From Gammaproteobacteria bacterium (GTDB taxonomy: Bacteria; Pseudomonadota; Gammaproteobacteria; JAJPIJ01): 64,000 nucleotides of DNA. The DNA lies in the NCBI GenBank assembly GCA_022071965.1, contig JAJVIQ010000017.1, positions 1 to 64,000 on the forward strand, in the 5' to 3' direction. Shown here piece after piece: positions 10,860 to 21,974 of the stretch. The notes below the pieces were generated by a model that saw nothing but the letters and a program-made list of their open reading frames with translations, was not told the DNA's origin and did no database searches. A program made the translations under genes and the position numbers. Positions within the stretch are counted from its first letter, which is position 1. Every line of letters begins with the position of its first letter.

Positions 10860-10881
10860 CCGCGACCCTTCGGGGCCGCGG
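10860..10881 (+). promoter_or_regulatory. Hairpin in the rpmJ-rpsM leader
   Basis: An inverted repeat with a TTCG tetraloop: five-base outer arms CCGCG/CGCGG and a CCC/GGG inner stem, separated by one mismatch. It lies in the 79-base gap before rpsM, where E. coli has the S4-binding alpha-operon leader. The position suggests a regulatory leader, but the E. coli pseudoknot cannot be confirmed by eye. No T-run follows, so it is not an obvious terminator. Confidence 0.4.
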
Positions 10882-10913
10882 GAAACGGCGAAGGTAACAG
10901 AGAGGCTTTCAGT

Positions 10914-11270
10914 ATGGCGCGTGTAGCAGGCGTAAACATCCCGGTGCAGAAGCACACGGACATCGCGCTCCGGTACATATTCGGTATCGGACCGACCCGT
11001 GCGCGCGAGATCTGCAAGGCGGCGGGCATCGAGCCCACGACCAAGGTCAGGGAATTGAGCGAGGATCAGCTCGACCGCATCCGCGCCGAGGTCGCCAAGC
11101 TGACCGTCGAGGGCGACCTGCGCCGGGAAATATCGATGAACATCAAGCGCCTGATGGACCTGGGATCCTATCGCGGACTGCGGCACCGGCGCGGGCTGCC
11201 GGTCCGCGGGCAGCGCACGCGCACCAACGCGCGCACCCGCAAGGGGCCGCGCAAGGCAATCAGAAAGTAA
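10914..11270 (+). CDS. rpsM: 30S ribosomal protein S13
   Basis: S13, 118 residues, starting [21 protein letters not shown] and ending in the basic tail [20 protein letters not shown]. It contacts the P-site tRNA and L5 across the subunit bridge. First gene of the alpha operon. Confidence 0.98.
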   Translation: MARVAGVNIPVQKHTDIALRYIFGIGPTRAREICKAAGIEPTTKVRELSEDQLDRIRAEVAKLTVEGDLRREISMNIKRLMDLGSYRGLRHRRGLPVRGQRTRTNARTRKGPRKAIRK

Positions 11271-11306
11271 ATGCAGGCAGGACGTCAGACCGGAAAGCAG
11301 ACAGGC

Positions 11307-11705
11307 ATGGCAGACAACACCTCACCCGCGGCCCGTGCGCGCAAGCGCATCAAGCGCAACGTCGTCGACGGCGTCGTGCACGTGCATGCGTCGTTCAACA
11401 ACACCATCATCACCATCACGGACCGGCAGGGCAACACACTCTGCTGGGCGACCTCCGGGGGCAGCGGGTTCCGCGGTTCGCGCAAGAGCACGCCCTTCGC
11501 GGCACAGGTCGCTGCCGAAAAGGTCACGGCGACGATGAAGGAATACGGGATCCAGAATCTCGAGGTCTTCGTGAAGGGACCGGGACCCGGCCGCGAGTCG
11601 GCGGTCCGCGCCCTGAACGCCGCGGGCTTCAAGGTCACGAACATCACCGACGTGACGCCCATCCCCCACAACGGTTGTCGGCCGCCCAAGAAGCGCCGCG
11701 TTTAA
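11307..11705 (+). CDS. rpsK: 30S ribosomal protein S11
   Basis: S11, 132 residues from the ATG giving [18 protein letters not shown]. An in-frame ATG 36 bases upstream directly follows the rpsM stop, but would add a non-conserved stretch. Conserved parts: [34 protein letters not shown] and the C-terminal [14 protein letters not shown]11 lines the mRNA exit site on the 30S platform. Confidence 0.97.
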   Translation: MADNTSPAARARKRIKRNVVDGVVHVHASFNNTIITITDRQGNTLCWATSGGSGFRGSRKSTPFAAQVAAEKVTATMKEYGIQNLEVFVKGPGPGRESAVRALNAAGFKVTNITDVTPIPHNGCRPPKKRRV

Positions 11706-11730
11706 CGAGTTCGCGATCCGGGAGCAGTTT

Positions 11731-12354
11731 ATGGCGAGGTATATCGGTCCCACGTGCAAGAAGAGCCGCGCCCAGGGCATGGACCTGGGCTTGAAGGCTC
11801 GCGGTCGTTCGATTGAGAACAAGTGCCAGCTCGAGAAACCACCGGGCCAGCACGGCGACAATCGCCAGCGCCGCACCTCTGACTATTCGCTGCAACTGCG
11901 CGAAAAGCAGAAGCTGCGTTACATGTACGGCGTGCTGGAGCGCCAGTTCCGCAACTACTACGCGGAGGCCGCGCGGCAGAAGGGCGCCACGGGCGAGAAT
12001 CTGCTCAAGCTGCTCGAATCCCGGCTGGACAACGTCGTCTACCGCATGGGTTTCGGCGCAACCCGTGCGGAGGCGCGCCAGCTGGTGCGCCACAAGGCCG
12101 TCAGCGTGAACGGAAAGACGGTGAACATTCCGTCCTATGGCGTCCGGCCCAACGACGTCATCGCCATCAGGGAGCATGCACGGAAGCAGCAGCGCATACA
12201 GGACGCCGTCGCGGTCGCCGAGCAAATGGGACTGCCGGAGTGGGTGGACGTCAACGCGGGCAAGATGGAAGGCGTGTTCAAGTCCGTCCCGGAACGCGTT
12301 GATCTGCCGCCGGACATCAACGAGGCGCTCGTGGTAGCGCTGTACTCCAAGTAA
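11731..12354 (+). CDS. rpsD: 30S ribosomal protein S4
   Basis: S4, 207 residues, starting [19 protein letters not shown] and containing the S4 RNA-binding domain ([20 protein letters not shown]). It initiates 30S assembly at the five-way junction. In E. coli it represses the alpha operon by binding the rpsM leader; a hairpin is present in that gap here. Confidence 0.98.
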   Translation: MARYIGPTCKKSRAQGMDLGLKARGRSIENKCQLEKPPGQHGDNRQRRTSDYSLQLREKQKLRYMYGVLERQFRNYYAEAARQKGATGENLLKLLESRLDNVVYRMGFGATRAEARQLVRHKAVSVNGKTVNIPSYGVRPNDVIAIREHARKQQRIQDAVAVAEQMGLPEWVDVNAGKMEGVFKSVPERVDLPPDINEALVVALYSK

Positions 12355-12388
12355 GGCGCGAATCGCCAACAATCCGGAGAGGAATACG

Positions 12389-13378
12389 ATGCCCGCACTC
12401 GCTATCGATTTGCTTAAGCCGCGTCTGGTACATGTCGAGCCCGTCAACCAGCGATGCGCGAAGATCACGCTCGAGCCGCTGGATCGCGGCTTTGGTCATA
12501 CCCTGGGCAACGCCCTGCGGCGTGTTCTGCTTTCCTCGCTGCCGGGGTGCGCGGTCACGGAGGTGGAGATCGGCGGCGTGTTGCACGAGTACACCACCAT
12601 CGCCGGCGTTCAGGAGGACGTCATCGACATCCTGCTGAACCTGAAGAACCTGGCGATTCGCATGCACGCCAAGAAGGAGGCGACGCTCACGCTGAACAAG
12701 CGCGGTCCCGGGCGGGTTACCGCCGGGGATATCGCGCTGGATCACGACGTGGAGATCGTCAGCCCCGATCACCACATCGCCACTCTGAACGAGGGTGGGG
12801 AGCTCAGCATGACCATGAAGATCGTGCGCGGGCGCGGCTACCAGCCGACCACTGCGCGCGAGACCTCCGAGGAGACGCAGACCATAGGGCGGCTGAAGCT
12901 CGACGCGAGCTTCAGTCCGATCCGCCGCGTGGCCTACGAGGTGCAGAACGCGCGCGTGGAGCAGCGCACCGATCTCGACAAGCTGGTGTTGACGGTGGAG
13001 ACCAACGGTGCCATCGACCCGGAAACGGCAGTGCGCGACGCCGCCCACATCCTCAAGGACCAGCTGTCGGTATTCGTCGATCTCTCGGGCGCCGAGACTC
13101 CGGTGATGGGCAAGCCGGAATCTCCCGCGGTCGATCCGATCCTGCTCCGCCCCATCGACGACCTCGAGCTTACGGTGCGCTCGGCGAACTGCCTGAAGGC
13201 GGAGAGCATCCATTACATCGGCGATCTGATACAGCGCACCGAGGTCGAGTTGCTGAAGACCCCGAACCTCGGCAAGAAATCGCTGACGGAAATCAAGGAA
13301 GTACTGGCCTCGCGCGGCCTGTCGCTGGGTATGCGACTGGAGAACTGGCCGCCGGCGCAGCTCGCCGGTCGGGAATAG
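12389..13378 (+). CDS. rpoA: RNA polymerase alpha subunit
   Basis: RpoA, 329 residues. The N-terminal assembly domain (residues about 1-235) carries [18 protein letters not shown] and [18 protein letters not shown]. The C-terminal domain after a linker (about 245-329) has the DNA- and activator-binding [20 protein letters not shown] and [19 protein letters not shown]. Placed between rpsD and rplQ as in other bacteria. Confidence 0.98.
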   Translation: MPALAIDLLKPRLVHVEPVNQRCAKITLEPLDRGFGHTLGNALRRVLLSSLPGCAVTEVEIGGVLHEYTTIAGVQEDVIDILLNLKNLAIRMHAKKEATLTLNKRGPGRVTAGDIALDHDVEIVSPDHHIATLNEGGELSMTMKIVRGRGYQPTTARETSEETQTIGRLKLDASFSPIRRVAYEVQNARVEQRTDLDKLVLTVETNGAIDPETAVRDAAHILKDQLSVFVDLSGAETPVMGKPESPAVDPILLRPIDDLELTVRSANCLKAESIHYIGDLIQRTEVELLKTPNLGKKSLTEIKEVLASRGLSLGMRLENWPPAQLAGRE

Positions 13379-13426
13379 CAGTGCGCGAAAATCCCCGGCG
13401 TACGGGAAACATCAGAGGATCAAGTC

Positions 13427-13816
13427 ATGCGTCATCGTAATACAGGCCGCCAACTGAGCCGGGATTCTTCGGCGCGCAGAGCACTGATGCGCAGCCTCGC
13501 GCAGTCGCTGTTTCGCTACGAGCTCATCAAGACTTCCCTGCCGAAGGCGAAGGAGCTGCGGCGTGCCGCGGAGCCGCTGCTCACCTTGGCCAAGAAGGAC
13601 AGCGTCGCCAACCGTCGCCTGGCCTTCGATCGGCTACGCGACCGCGAGGTTGTATCCAAGCTGTTCCGGGAGCTGGGACCGCGGTATGCGCAACGCCCGG
13701 GCGGTTATCTGCGCATCCTGAAGTGCGGCTTCCGTGACGGGGACTGCGCACCGATGGCGTGGGTGGAGCTGGTCGACAGGCCACAGCGGTTGGCGACGGG
13801 CGCCCAGTCCGAATAG
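13427..13816 (+). CDS. rplQ: 50S ribosomal protein L17
   Basis: L17, 129 residues, starting [20 protein letters not shown]; the usual GRKL motif reads GRQL here. [24 protein letters not shown] and the C-terminal [14 protein letters not shown] fit the family. Last gene of the ribosomal block, followed by a likely terminator. Confidence 0.97.
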   Translation: MRHRNTGRQLSRDSSARRALMRSLAQSLFRYELIKTSLPKAKELRRAAEPLLTLAKKDSVANRRLAFDRLRDREVVSKLFRELGPRYAQRPGGYLRILKCGFRDGDCAPMAWVELVDRPQRLATGAQSE

Positions 13817-13842
13817 ATGGCATGCAGCAGGTAGTCAGTGGC

Positions 13843-13870
13843 GGCCGGGCGGTGTCCCGGCCGTTTGCGT
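13843..13870 (+). terminator. Probable terminator after rplQ
   Basis: A perfect seven-base stem, GGCCGGG paired with CCCGGCC around a six-base loop, followed by GTTTGCGTT. It lies 27 bases after the rplQ stop and just before the next gene. The T-tract is short, so termination may be partial, but the location at the end of the alpha operon supports it. Confidence 0.55.
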
Positions 13871-13887
13871 TGCGGGCCTCGTGAATC

Positions 13888-14619
13888 ATGATCGTACTGG
13901 TGACGGATTTCGGCCTCGAGGGACCGTATGTCGGTCAGCTCATGCGCGTGTTCCACGAGCAGGCGCCGGGCGAGCCCGTCGTCACCCTCTTCGCCGATGC
14001 GCCGGCATGGAACGCGAAGGCCTGCGCCTACCTGCTCCCGCCGTACGCAAGGGACTTTCCGGCAGGGACCGTCTTCACCTGCGTCATCGACCCGGGCGTG
14101 GGATCGCACATCCACGCCCCGGCGGCCGTGCGTTGCGATGCGAGGTGGTTCGTAGGCCCCGACAACGGCCTCTTCGAGCTGGTGCGGCGCCGGGCGCGCA
14201 AGGTGAGCAACTTCCGTATCGCGTGGCGGCCGCCCGGGATGTCCGCGAGCTTCCACGGACGCGACCTCTACGCGCCCACTGCGGCGCGCCTGGCGCGGGG
14301 GGGTCAGGAGGGCCTGGAGCCGGCCGACGGCCTGAGATTCGGGGACTGGCCCGACGATCTCACCGAGGTCGTCTACATCGACCACTACGGCAACGCCATG
14401 ACGGGGCTGCGGGCCAGCCAGCTGGATCGTCGCGCCGATCTGCTGGTCGGTACGGTGCGGGTGCGCCCGGCACATACGTTCGCGGCCGTCGCACGCGGCG
14501 AGGCGTTCTGGTACGAGAACGCCAACGGGCTGGTCGAGATCGCGGTGAACCAGGGCCGGGCGGCGGACGCTCTCCGGATCGCCATCGGCGATCGCATCAG
14601 GGCTGTGCCGCCGGCCTGA
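13888..14619 (+). CDS. SAM hydrolase / SAM hydroxide adenosyltransferase family (DUF62)
   Basis: 243 residues. It starts MIVLVTDFGLEGPYVGQ; the early Asp in TDFG is the family's conserved acidic residue. It then shows TVFTCVIDPGVGS and VGPDNGLFELV, both characteristic of the DUF62 / SAM-dependent halogenase-like fold. Characterised members hydrolyse S-adenosylmethionine to adenosine and methionine. True chlorinases and fluorinases carry an extra loop that I do not see, so the hydrolase role is likelier. It follows the terminator after rplQ and so may have its own promoter. No second gene in the same orientation follows. Confidence 0.85.
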   Translation: MIVLVTDFGLEGPYVGQLMRVFHEQAPGEPVVTLFADAPAWNAKACAYLLPPYARDFPAGTVFTCVIDPGVGSHIHAPAAVRCDARWFVGPDNGLFELVRRRARKVSNFRIAWRPPGMSASFHGRDLYAPTAARLARGGQEGLEPADGLRFGDWPDDLTEVVYIDHYGNAMTGLRASQLDRRADLLVGTVRVRPAHTFAAVARGEAFWYENANGLVEIAVNQGRAADALRIAIGDRIRAVPPA

Positions 14620-14718
14620 AGGCATGTCGGCCGTCGCGGTTGCGAGCCCGCCGGGCCCGTCGCCGCGGTCCTCGATGCCGGACCGGGGCGAGACGGCGGC
14701 AGGGGGTCGCCGATCGAT

Positions 14719-15231
14719 TCAGGGCGGAACCAGCAGCTGCCGCAGCGTTCGACCATCCTCGTACTGCAGATCGCTCACCTTCCAGGCATTGCCCACCCTT
14801 TGCAGCAGGGCCACTATCCGCCGGGTTCCGCCACCCTCGAGCGTGCACTCGACGTTCACCGACGCGGTGTCTCCCACGACCTTCTCGCCGTCCGCCTTGC
14901 AGCCGAGGGGATAATCCTGCGTATCGGTGAGCGGATCACCGTTGATGTACGGCGGCTCATCCTCGGGCTGCGGCCTGTTCAACTCCCCCACCAGCAATGA
15001 CTGCAGGTCGGGCGTCAGCCAGGGCCGCTTGGTCGCGACCGATTCATGCGTGAACGCCATGTCGCCCGCGAAGTGAGCCGCATACAGGCTCGAAACCACC
15101 CCCGCAGGCGTCTGCGCCTCGACGCCGTCCGCATGTGCGATTCCGCCGGCGGCAAATGGCAGCAGCGATGCAAGGGTCAGTGCGATCCGGGCTTTCACTG
15201 GCGGCGCTCTGCGGTATTCGGGGGCTTTCAT
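14719..15231 (-). CDS. Secreted DUF3828-like protein
   Basis: 170 residues from the ATG that gives a clear signal peptide (KARIALTLASLLPFAAGGIAHA). The mature part begins with VVSSLYAAHFAGD and continues with DPLTDTQDYP and VGNAWKVSDLQYEDG. This resembles the DUF3828 / YbjP-YqhG family of NTF2-like periplasmic proteins, whose function is unknown. It lacks a lipobox Cys, so it is probably soluble in the periplasm. An in-frame ATG 57 bases upstream would place extra residues before the signal peptide. It stands alone on the minus strand. Confidence 0.75.
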   Translation of the reverse strand: MKAPEYRRAPPVKARIALTLASLLPFAAGGIAHADGVEAQTPAGVVSSLYAAHFAGDMAFTHESVATKRPWLTPDLQSLLVGELNRPQPEDEPPYINGDPLTDTQDYPLGCKADGEKVVGDTASVNVECTLEGGGTRRIVALLQRVGNAWKVSDLQYEDGRTLRQLLVPP

Positions 15232-15668
15232 GGTTGCTTCCGCCTCCGTTTCGCGAAGTGGCGCCAGCATGCGCGAGATACGAGTCAATCGAAGTGTAGC
15301 GCAGGCAGGATGGAACCGCTGCCCGCAACCGCGGCGCCGCCACGCGTTCGAAAACCATGCACCTCAACACTCTCTGGGAGGAGTCCCATGAAGACGGCAG
15401 CCCCGGATTCAGCGGTCGCCGTAACACCAGCATCCATCGAGTACGAGAAGGGCAAGTGAACGGCCGGCCGCAGCCTGGCAAGCGACCGCCCCGTCGTCTG
15501 GGCCGGCGTGGCCATGCCCGGCCCGGGGCTTCCATGCAGGGGTTAGCGGAGGGGCGGCGGAGCCGGGCCGGCCCGATTGCGCAGACTGTGCCGTGCATCT
15601 CTCATTGCGAGTTTCTCGGCCATGCTACGGTGCAGATCCCTCTTCCTCCGAATGGCAAGGAGTCCACC
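15232..15668. other. Gene-poor stretch between two secreted-protein genes
   Basis: 437 bases without a convincing gene. Open frames on both strands are Arg/Pro/Ala-rich and show no family signature. Promoters for the flanking genes (minus-strand DUF3828-like gene and plus-strand small secreted ORF) must lie here, but no strong box stands out. Confidence 0.5.
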
Positions 15669-15884
15669 ATGGTCCGCATAACGGTTACCCGCATGGGAAC
15701 GCTGCTCGCCGCCGCGCTCGCATGTCTCGTCGTCCGGGCGCAAGAGCCGCTGCCGATGACCGGGGAGCGGATGAAGGCCATGCAGGAATTCGCCCGGAAG
15801 ATGCAGGAGTGCATGGCGAAGGTGGATATGCAGGCGTTCGAGGCGCGCAGCCGGCGCCGCCTCAGGGTGCAAGCTTGTCCCTGA
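15669..15884 (+). pseudogene. Small secreted protein, probably 3'-truncated
   Basis: 71 codons with a good AAGGAG ribosome-binding site, an ATG and a signal peptide (MGTLLAAALACLVV). The mature start (LPMTGERMKAMQEF and CMAKVDMQAFEA) resembles a short gammaproteobacterial secreted family in which this stretch is followed by a further helical region. Here the similarity stops at FEA and becomes [12 protein letters not shown], read out of the antisense of the gatB end; the last 23 bases overlap gatB. I infer that a deletion removed the 3' half. It may still be expressed. Confidence 0.5.
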
Positions 15885-17298
15885 GGAGTGCGTTCAACTG
15901 CTCCGGACTCGCCTTCCCCTGCATCTTCCTCATCACCTGTCCGACGAAGAATCCAAAGAGCTTGTCCTTGCCGGAGCGGTATTGCGCGAGCTGTTGCGGA
16001 TTCGCTGCCATGACCTCGGCGATGGCCTTTTCGATCGCACCGGTGTCGGTCACCTGCTTCAGCCCATGCCTGGCGATCACCGCGTCGGGATCGCCTTCGC
16101 CATTCCACATCAGTTCGAAGACCTTCTTGGCGATGGTGCCGGAGATGGTCTGGTCGGCGATGCGGTTCACCAGGGCACCCAGCATGGCCGGGGTGACCGG
16201 ACTGTCGGTGATCTCCCGGCCCTCCCTGTTCAGGAAGGCCGCCAGATCTCCCATCACCCAATTGGCGGCGAGCTTGCCTTCCCCGTTCGCCGCCGCCACC
16301 GTGCTTTCGTAGTAATCCGCGAGCTCGCGGCCGGCGGTCAGCACACCGGCGTCGTAGGCCGAAAGGGCGTATTGCGCCATGAACCGCTCGCGCCTGGCCT
16401 CCGGCAACTCCGGCAGCGATTCGCGGACCGCAGCCACGAGGGCATCATCCACCACGACGGGCAGCAGATCGGGATCCGGGAAGTAGCGATAGTCGTTCGC
16501 CTCCTCTTTGCTGCGCATGGTGCGGGTCTCGTTCCCGTCCGGGTCGTAAAGGCGCGTCTCCTGGTCGACCCTGCCCCCGCTCTCGATGACGTCGATCTGC
16601 CGCTCGATCTCGAAGTTGATGGCCCGCTCGACGAAGCGGAAGGAGTTGACGTTCTTGATCTCGCAGCGGGTGCCGAAGATCGGGTCGCCCCTGCGACGAA
16701 CCGATACGTTGGCGTCGCACCGGAATGAACCTTCCTGCATGTTGCCGTCGCAGATGCGGAGGTAGCGCACCAGCGCGTGTATCGTCTTCATGTAGGCGAT
16801 GGCCTCTTTCGCCGAGCGCATGTCCGGCTCCGAGACAATCTCCAGCAGCGGCGTCCCCGCCCGGTTCAGGTCGATGCCGCTCATCCCGTGGAAATCCTCG
16901 TGCAAAGACTTGCCGGCGTCCTCCTCGAGATGTGCGCGGGTGACGCCGATCTCCTTGACGGTGCCGTCGTCCAGGAGTATCCGGACGCTGCCCTTGCCGA
17001 CGATCGGGATCTCGTACTGGCTGATCTGATAGCCCTTGGGCAGGTCGGGGTAGAAGTAATTCTTGCGCGCGAATATCGACCGCGGCGCGACCCGCGCCCC
17101 GATGGCCAGACCGAAGGCGATCGCCATGCGCACGGCCTCCCTGTTCAGCACCGGCAGGACCCCGGGCATGCCGAGGTCGATGATGCAGGCCTGCGTGTTC
17201 GGCTCCGAACCGAAGGCCGTGGAGGCGCCTGAGAATATCTTGCTCTTCGTCTGCAGTTGCGCATGGATCTCCAGACCGATGACGGGTTCCCAGCTCAT
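15862..17298 (-). CDS. gatB: Aspartyl/glutamyl-tRNA amidotransferase subunit B
   Basis: GatB, 478 residues, starting [22 protein letters not shown]. GatB binds the mischarged tRNA and phosphorylates the Glu or Asp side chain; GatA then supplies ammonia. Visible parts: [35 protein letters not shown]-type motif [19 protein letters not shown] and the C-terminal YqeY-like tail ([18 protein letters not shown]). Upstream in-frame codons were rejected because the family starts at this ATG. Last gene of gatCAB; 10 bases after gatA. Confidence 0.97.
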   Translation of the reverse strand: MSWEPVIGLEIHAQLQTKSKIFSGASTAFGSEPNTQACIIDLGMPGVLPVLNREAVRMAIAFGLAIGARVAPRSIFARKNYFYPDLPKGYQISQYEIPIVGKGSVRILLDDGTVKEIGVTRAHLEEDAGKSLHEDFHGMSGIDLNRAGTPLLEIVSEPDMRSAKEAIAYMKTIHALVRYLRICDGNMQEGSFRCDANVSVRRRGDPIFGTRCEIKNVNSFRFVERAINFEIERQIDVIESGGRVDQETRLYDPDGNETRTMRSKEEANDYRYFPDPDLLPVVVDDALVAAVRESLPELPEARRERFMAQYALSAYDAGVLTAGRELADYYESTVAAANGEGKLAANWVMGDLAAFLNREGREITDSPVTPAMLGALVNRIADQTISGTIAKKVFELMWNGEGDPDAVIARHGLKQVTDTGAIEKAIAEVMAANPQQLAQYRSGKDKLFGFFVGQVMRKMQGKASPEQLNALLRDKLAP

Positions 17299-17308
17299 GA
17301 CGATGCCC

Positions 17309-18778
17309 TCAGGCAAATGGGGCGGGCAGGCGCGTGTGCCAGTCGGTCGCCTGCTGGTATTGGTGGGCGACGTTCAGCATGCGCGCCTCGTCGAAATGCC
17401 GGCCGATGATCTGCAGGCCCACCGGCAGCCCATCGGCGAATCCGCATGGAATCGACATGCCCGGGAGCCCGGCCAGGTTGACGGCGATGGTATAGATGTC
17501 CGAAAGGTACATGGTGACCGGATCGTCGGTCTTTTCCCCGATCCTGAACGCCGTGGTCGGCGAGGTCGGCCCGAGAATGACGTCGCACTGATTGAACGCA
17601 GCATCGAAGTCATTGCGGATCAGCCGGCGTACCTTCAGGGCCTGCAAGTAGTAGGCGTCATAGTAGCCGGCGGAAAGGGCGTAGGTGCCGATCATGATTC
17701 GCCGCTTTACCTCCGCGCCGAAGCCCTCCCCGCGCGAGCGACAGAACAGATCCATCAGGTCCCGCGGCTCCTTGCACCGGTAGCCGTAGCGCACGCCGTC
17801 GAAGCGACTGAGGTTGGAGGAGCATTCCGCCGGCGCGACCACGTAGTAGGCAGGGATCGACAGCTCGCTGTTGGGAAGGCTCACCTCCACGAGCGAGGCG
17901 CCAAGACTGACCAGTTCCGCGGCTGCCGCGTGCACGGCGGCGCCGACCCTCGGATCCAGACCGTCGCTGCCGAAGTATTCCTTCGGCATGCCGACTCTCA
18001 GGCCGCGAAGGGGGGCGTCAAGCAGGCGGGCATAGTCCTCCTTCTCCCGCTCGACGGATGTGGAGTCGCGGGGATCGTTGCCGGCCATTACGTTCAGCAC
18101 CAGCGCGGCATCCTCTGCGGTGACCGCCATCGGTCCGCCCTGATCAAGACTGGAGGCGAAGGCAATCATCCCGAAACGCGACACCGCGCCGTAGGTCGGC
18201 TTGATCCCCGTGATGCCGCAGAGGGCCGCGGGCTGGCGAATCGAACCACCGGTATCGGTCCCCGTCGCAAAAGGTGAGATGCGGGCCGCGACGGCCGCGG
18301 CACTGCCGCCGGAGGACCCGCCCGGCACGCGCTGCAGGTCCCAGGGGTTGTGCACCGGCCCGAAGTAGCTCGTCTCGTTGGACGAGCCCATCGCGAATTC
18401 GTCCATGTTGGTCTTGCCCAGCATGACCATGCCGGCGTCGCGGAAATGCCGCGTCACCGTCGCGTCATAGGGCGCTATGAAGTTCTCGAGCATGCGCGAG
18501 CCGCACGAGGTGCGCACACCCTTCGTGCAGAAGATGTCCTTGTGCGCGTACGGCACCCCCGTGAGCGCCGTCACCGCCTCGCCGCCGCCGATGCGTGCAT
18601 CGGCGGCCTTCGCCGCCGCCAGCGCCAGCTCCGGCGTGACCGTAATGAAGCTGTTCAATCGCCCGTCGAGGGAGGCGATGCGATCGAGAAACGACCGGGT
18701 GACCTCGACGCTGGAGAATTCGCGTCTGCGCAGACCGGCAGCGATGCGCGCCACCGTCATAGTGTGAAACTTGCTCAT
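17309..18778 (-). CDS. gatA: Aspartyl/glutamyl-tRNA amidotransferase subunit A
   Basis: GatA, 489 residues, an amidase-signature enzyme. The catalytic Ser-cisSer-Lys triad is visible: Lys at about residue 80 (VPYAHKD), the glycine-rich segment [20 protein letters not shown] and the serine in [13 protein letters not shown]. It hydrolyses glutamine and channels ammonia to GatB, completing Gln-tRNA or Asn-tRNA formation in organisms lacking the direct synthetase. Middle gene of gatCAB. Confidence 0.98.
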   Translation of the reverse strand: MSKFHTMTVARIAAGLRRREFSSVEVTRSFLDRIASLDGRLNSFITVTPELALAAAKAADARIGGGEAVTALTGVPYAHKDIFCTKGVRTSCGSRMLENFIAPYDATVTRHFRDAGMVMLGKTNMDEFAMGSSNETSYFGPVHNPWDLQRVPGGSSGGSAAAVAARISPFATGTDTGGSIRQPAALCGITGIKPTYGAVSRFGMIAFASSLDQGGPMAVTAEDAALVLNVMAGNDPRDSTSVEREKEDYARLLDAPLRGLRVGMPKEYFGSDGLDPRVGAAVHAAAAELVSLGASLVEVSLPNSELSIPAYYVVAPAECSSNLSRFDGVRYGYRCKEPRDLMDLFCRSRGEGFGAEVKRRIMIGTYALSAGYYDAYYLQALKVRRLIRNDFDAAFNQCDVILGPTSPTTAFRIGEKTDDPVTMYLSDIYTIAVNLAGLPGMSIPCGFADGLPVGLQIIGRHFDEARMLNVAHQYQQATDWHTRLPAPFA

Positions 18779-18833
18779 GAGCTGCCTGCCGCCGGTTCCA
18801 AGCAGATGTCGTGATCCGAAATGACGGGAACGC

Positions 18834-19121
18834 CTACTCGATCACCTTGGGTACGAGGTAAAGTCCCGCCTCGACCGCCGGCGCGATGGATTGCATCGCC
18901 TCGCGTTCGTTGATCTCCGTCACGATGTCCTCGCGCATGCGGGTGGGGGTGTCGAAGGGGTGCGCCATGGCCTCCACACCGGTGGTTTCGGCGCCGTTCA
19001 TCTGCTCCACGAAGGTCAGGATGCTGGAAAGCTGCGCGGCAAAGCCGGGGATCTGCTCCCCGGTGATCTGCAGTCGCGCGAGATGCGCGATCTTCTCCAC
19101 GTCCTGCTTGCTGAGTGACAT
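18834..19121 (-). CDS. gatC: Aspartyl/glutamyl-tRNA amidotransferase subunit C
   Basis: GatC, 95 residues, starting [23 protein letters not shown]. The C-terminal part includes [18 protein letters not shown]. GatC stabilises the GatA-GatB pair. The start was placed at this ATG; 33 extra in-frame codons upstream are not conserved. First gene of the operon, divergent from mreB. Confidence 0.96.
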   Translation of the reverse strand: MSLSKQDVEKIAHLARLQITGEQIPGFAAQLSSILTFVEQMNGAETTGVEAMAHPFDTPTRMREDIVTEINEREAMQSIAPAVEAGLYLVPKVIE

Positions 19122-19294
19122 GGTGGTCGACTCCCCGGTGTGGTTCCTGAAAGTGGGTGACAGTGCGCCGGCGCGTCCGCCCTCTCGGGGTGCCGTCGGT
19201 GGCCGCCGGCGGGGCCACACGGAGCAGGTCCCGCCTCTCCGCGAACTGCCGCCATGGACCGCTGAATCGCGCGGGAAAATAGCACAAATATGGC

Positions 19295-19323
19295 TTGCCG
19301 GATACGGTGACGGCTGCTAAAGT
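19295..19323 (+). promoter_or_regulatory. Candidate mreB promoter
   Basis: TTGCCG and TAAAGT separated by exactly 17 bases, lying in the 367-base divergent gap between gatC and mreB. Both boxes match the sigma-70 consensus only partly. If used, the transcript would have a leader of roughly 160 bases before the mreB ATG. No other pair of boxes in the gap looked better. Confidence 0.4.
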
Positions 19324-19352
19324 TCGCCTCGAAAACGCCACCAATCTCGCGT

Positions 19353-19379
19353 AAATTTAGTGGGTTAGCGCCCAAATTT
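19353..19379 (+). promoter_or_regulatory. Hairpin in the mreB leader
   Basis: Outer arms AAATT(T)/AAATTT and inner TGGG/CCCA arms enclose a six-base loop, with a three-base bulge on the left side. It lies between the candidate promoter and the mreB start, about 110 bases before the ATG. It is AT-rich in an otherwise GC-rich region. Its role is unknown; no terminator-like T-run follows. Confidence 0.35.
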
Positions 19380-19461
19380 GCACTGCCTGCCATCTCCGCA
19401 GACGACGGCGTGTCCGATGGCGGTCAGGTCCGAACCACACTCTGGAACGAGAGCCGGGTAG

Positions 19462-20535
<1,074 letters not shown>

Positions 20536-20599
20536 AATCCGGGCCGGCCGCATAATGCCTCCCTTGGGGACAGCATAAGAAGCATACGGGGAAACAGTC

Positions 20600-21466
20600 A
20601 TTAAACCGCTCTTCCTCAAACGCTCGTCGGCATTATCCCGCTATATCGCGCTGGCGTTGATGGCGGCGGCGCTGCTGATCGCCGATCAGCGCTACCGCGC
20701 GACCGAGGCGCTGCGCTCGGCCATCTCGGTTCTCGCTTACCCGATCCAGTACGTCGTGAGCCTGCCGGTGAATGGCGGTCGCATGCTCATGGAGAGCGTG
20801 GCCACGCGCAAGGAGATGATGGCCGACAACGAGCGGCTGCGCGCGCAGAATCTCCTGCTCAAGACGCGGCTGCAGAAATTCGCCGCGCTGGAAACCGAGA
20901 ACATGCGATTGCGCGAGCTGCTCGAGTCCTCGATCGAGGTCGGGGAGCGAGCGCTGGTGGCGGACCTGCTGGGCGTGGAGACGGAGCCGTCGTCGAACCA
21001 GGTGGTCCTCAACAAGGGCACGCGACACGGCGTCTACCTGGGCCAGCCGGTGGTCGACTCCGACGGCGTGACCGGCCAGATTACGCACGTGGGTCCCTTC
21101 ACCTCCACGGCCATGCTGATCACCAATCCCAAGCACGCACTGCCGGTGCAGGTGAACCGCAATGGCATCCGGGCGATCGCGACCGGCGGTGACGGGGACG
21201 CCCTTTCTCTCAGTTTCGTGCCTACCAATGCGGACATCCGCGTGGGCGATCTCCTCATCTCCTCGGGGCTGGGCGGCCGGTTTCCCGCCGGCTATCCGGT
21301 GGGCGAGGTGAAACAGGTCCTGCGCACGCCGGGCGTTCCGTTCGCGAAGGTCACCGTCATGCCCAGCGCCCGGCTGGCCCGGACCCAACAGGTCCTGCTG
21401 CTGTGGCCGGAGGAAAAACCCAGGTCGGTGGCCGGTCTGAACCGGCCTGCTATCAACGCCGAATAG
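20600..21466 (+). CDS. mreC: Rod shape-determining protein MreC (probable ATT start)
   Basis: MreC, 288 residues if translation begins at the ATT. From there the protein reads I/M-KPLFLKRSSALSRYIAL, which aligns with the MKPIF start of E. coli MreC and gives a complete transmembrane helix. The first in-frame ATG (20657) would cut into that helix. A GGGG ribosome-binding site lies about eight bases before the ATT. A coiled coil (residues about 70-110, MADNERLRAQNLLLKTRL) precedes the periplasmic beta domains (NKGTRHGVYLGQPVVD and VGDLLISSGLGGRFPAGYPV). MreC links MreB to PBP2. Confidence 0.93.
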   Translation: MKPLFLKRSSALSRYIALALMAAALLIADQRYRATEALRSAISVLAYPIQYVVSLPVNGGRMLMESVATRKEMMADNERLRAQNLLLKTRLQKFAALETENMRLRELLESSIEVGERALVADLLGVETEPSSNQVVLNKGTRHGVYLGQPVVDSDGVTGQITHVGPFTSTAMLITNPKHALPVQVNRNGIRAIATGGDGDALSLSFVPTNADIRVGDLLISSGLGGRFPAGYPVGEVKQVLRTPGVPFAKVTVMPSARLARTQQVLLLWPEEKPRSVAGLNRPAINAE

Positions 21467-21479
21467 GCGTCGGTCCCGC

Positions 21480-21965
21480 ATGACCAGCTCATCCCGCGGG
21501 TGGGTGATCGCCGCGACCTTCCTGATTGCGCTCATGCTGACGGCACTGCCCCTGCCGCCATGGGCCGCACCGTGGCGGCCGGCATGGGTGGCCATGGTGC
21601 TCATATACTGGAATCTCGCGCTGCCCGAGCACGTCGGCCTGGTCGTCGCGTTCGCGATCGGGCTGCTGCTCGACGTCATGCTGAGCGCGCCGATGGGACA
21701 GAACGCACTGGCGCTGACCACGGTGAGCTTCGTAACCATCGCCAATCACCAGCGGTTTCGCCTCTACCCCGTCGGGCAGCAGGCGATCATCGTCGGCCTG
21801 TTGATCCTGCTGCATCAGCTTCTCACCTTCCTGGTGCGCCAGCTCCTGACCCTGCAGAAGCCCGATCCGGTGAACCACTGGTTTCCCGTCATCACCAGCA
21901 CGCTGTTGTGGCCGTGGCTGTTCATACTGCTTCGCGACCTGCGCCGGCGGGCGCAGTCCAGCTAG
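21480..21965 (+). CDS. mreD: Rod shape-determining protein MreD
   Basis: MreD, 161 residues, an integral inner-membrane protein with about five hydrophobic segments (for example VIAATFLIALMLTALPL and LVVAFAIGLLLDVML, the latter with the conserved GLLLDV motif). It completes the MreBCD complex and follows mreC by 13 bases. Confidence 0.94.
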   Translation: MTSSSRGWVIAATFLIALMLTALPLPPWAAPWRPAWVAMVLIYWNLALPEHVGLVVAFAIGLLLDVMLSAPMGQNALALTTVSFVTIANHQRFRLYPVGQQAIIVGLLILLHQLLTFLVRQLLTLQKPDPVNHWFPVITSTLLWPWLFILLRDLRRRAQSS

Positions 21966-21974
21966 AAAACGCCC

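Noticed and set aside
13888-14619. Fluorinase or chlorinase identity for the SAM-dependent gene
   Set aside because: The extra loop and active-site pattern of halogenases are not visible; the housekeeping position favours the hydrolase type.
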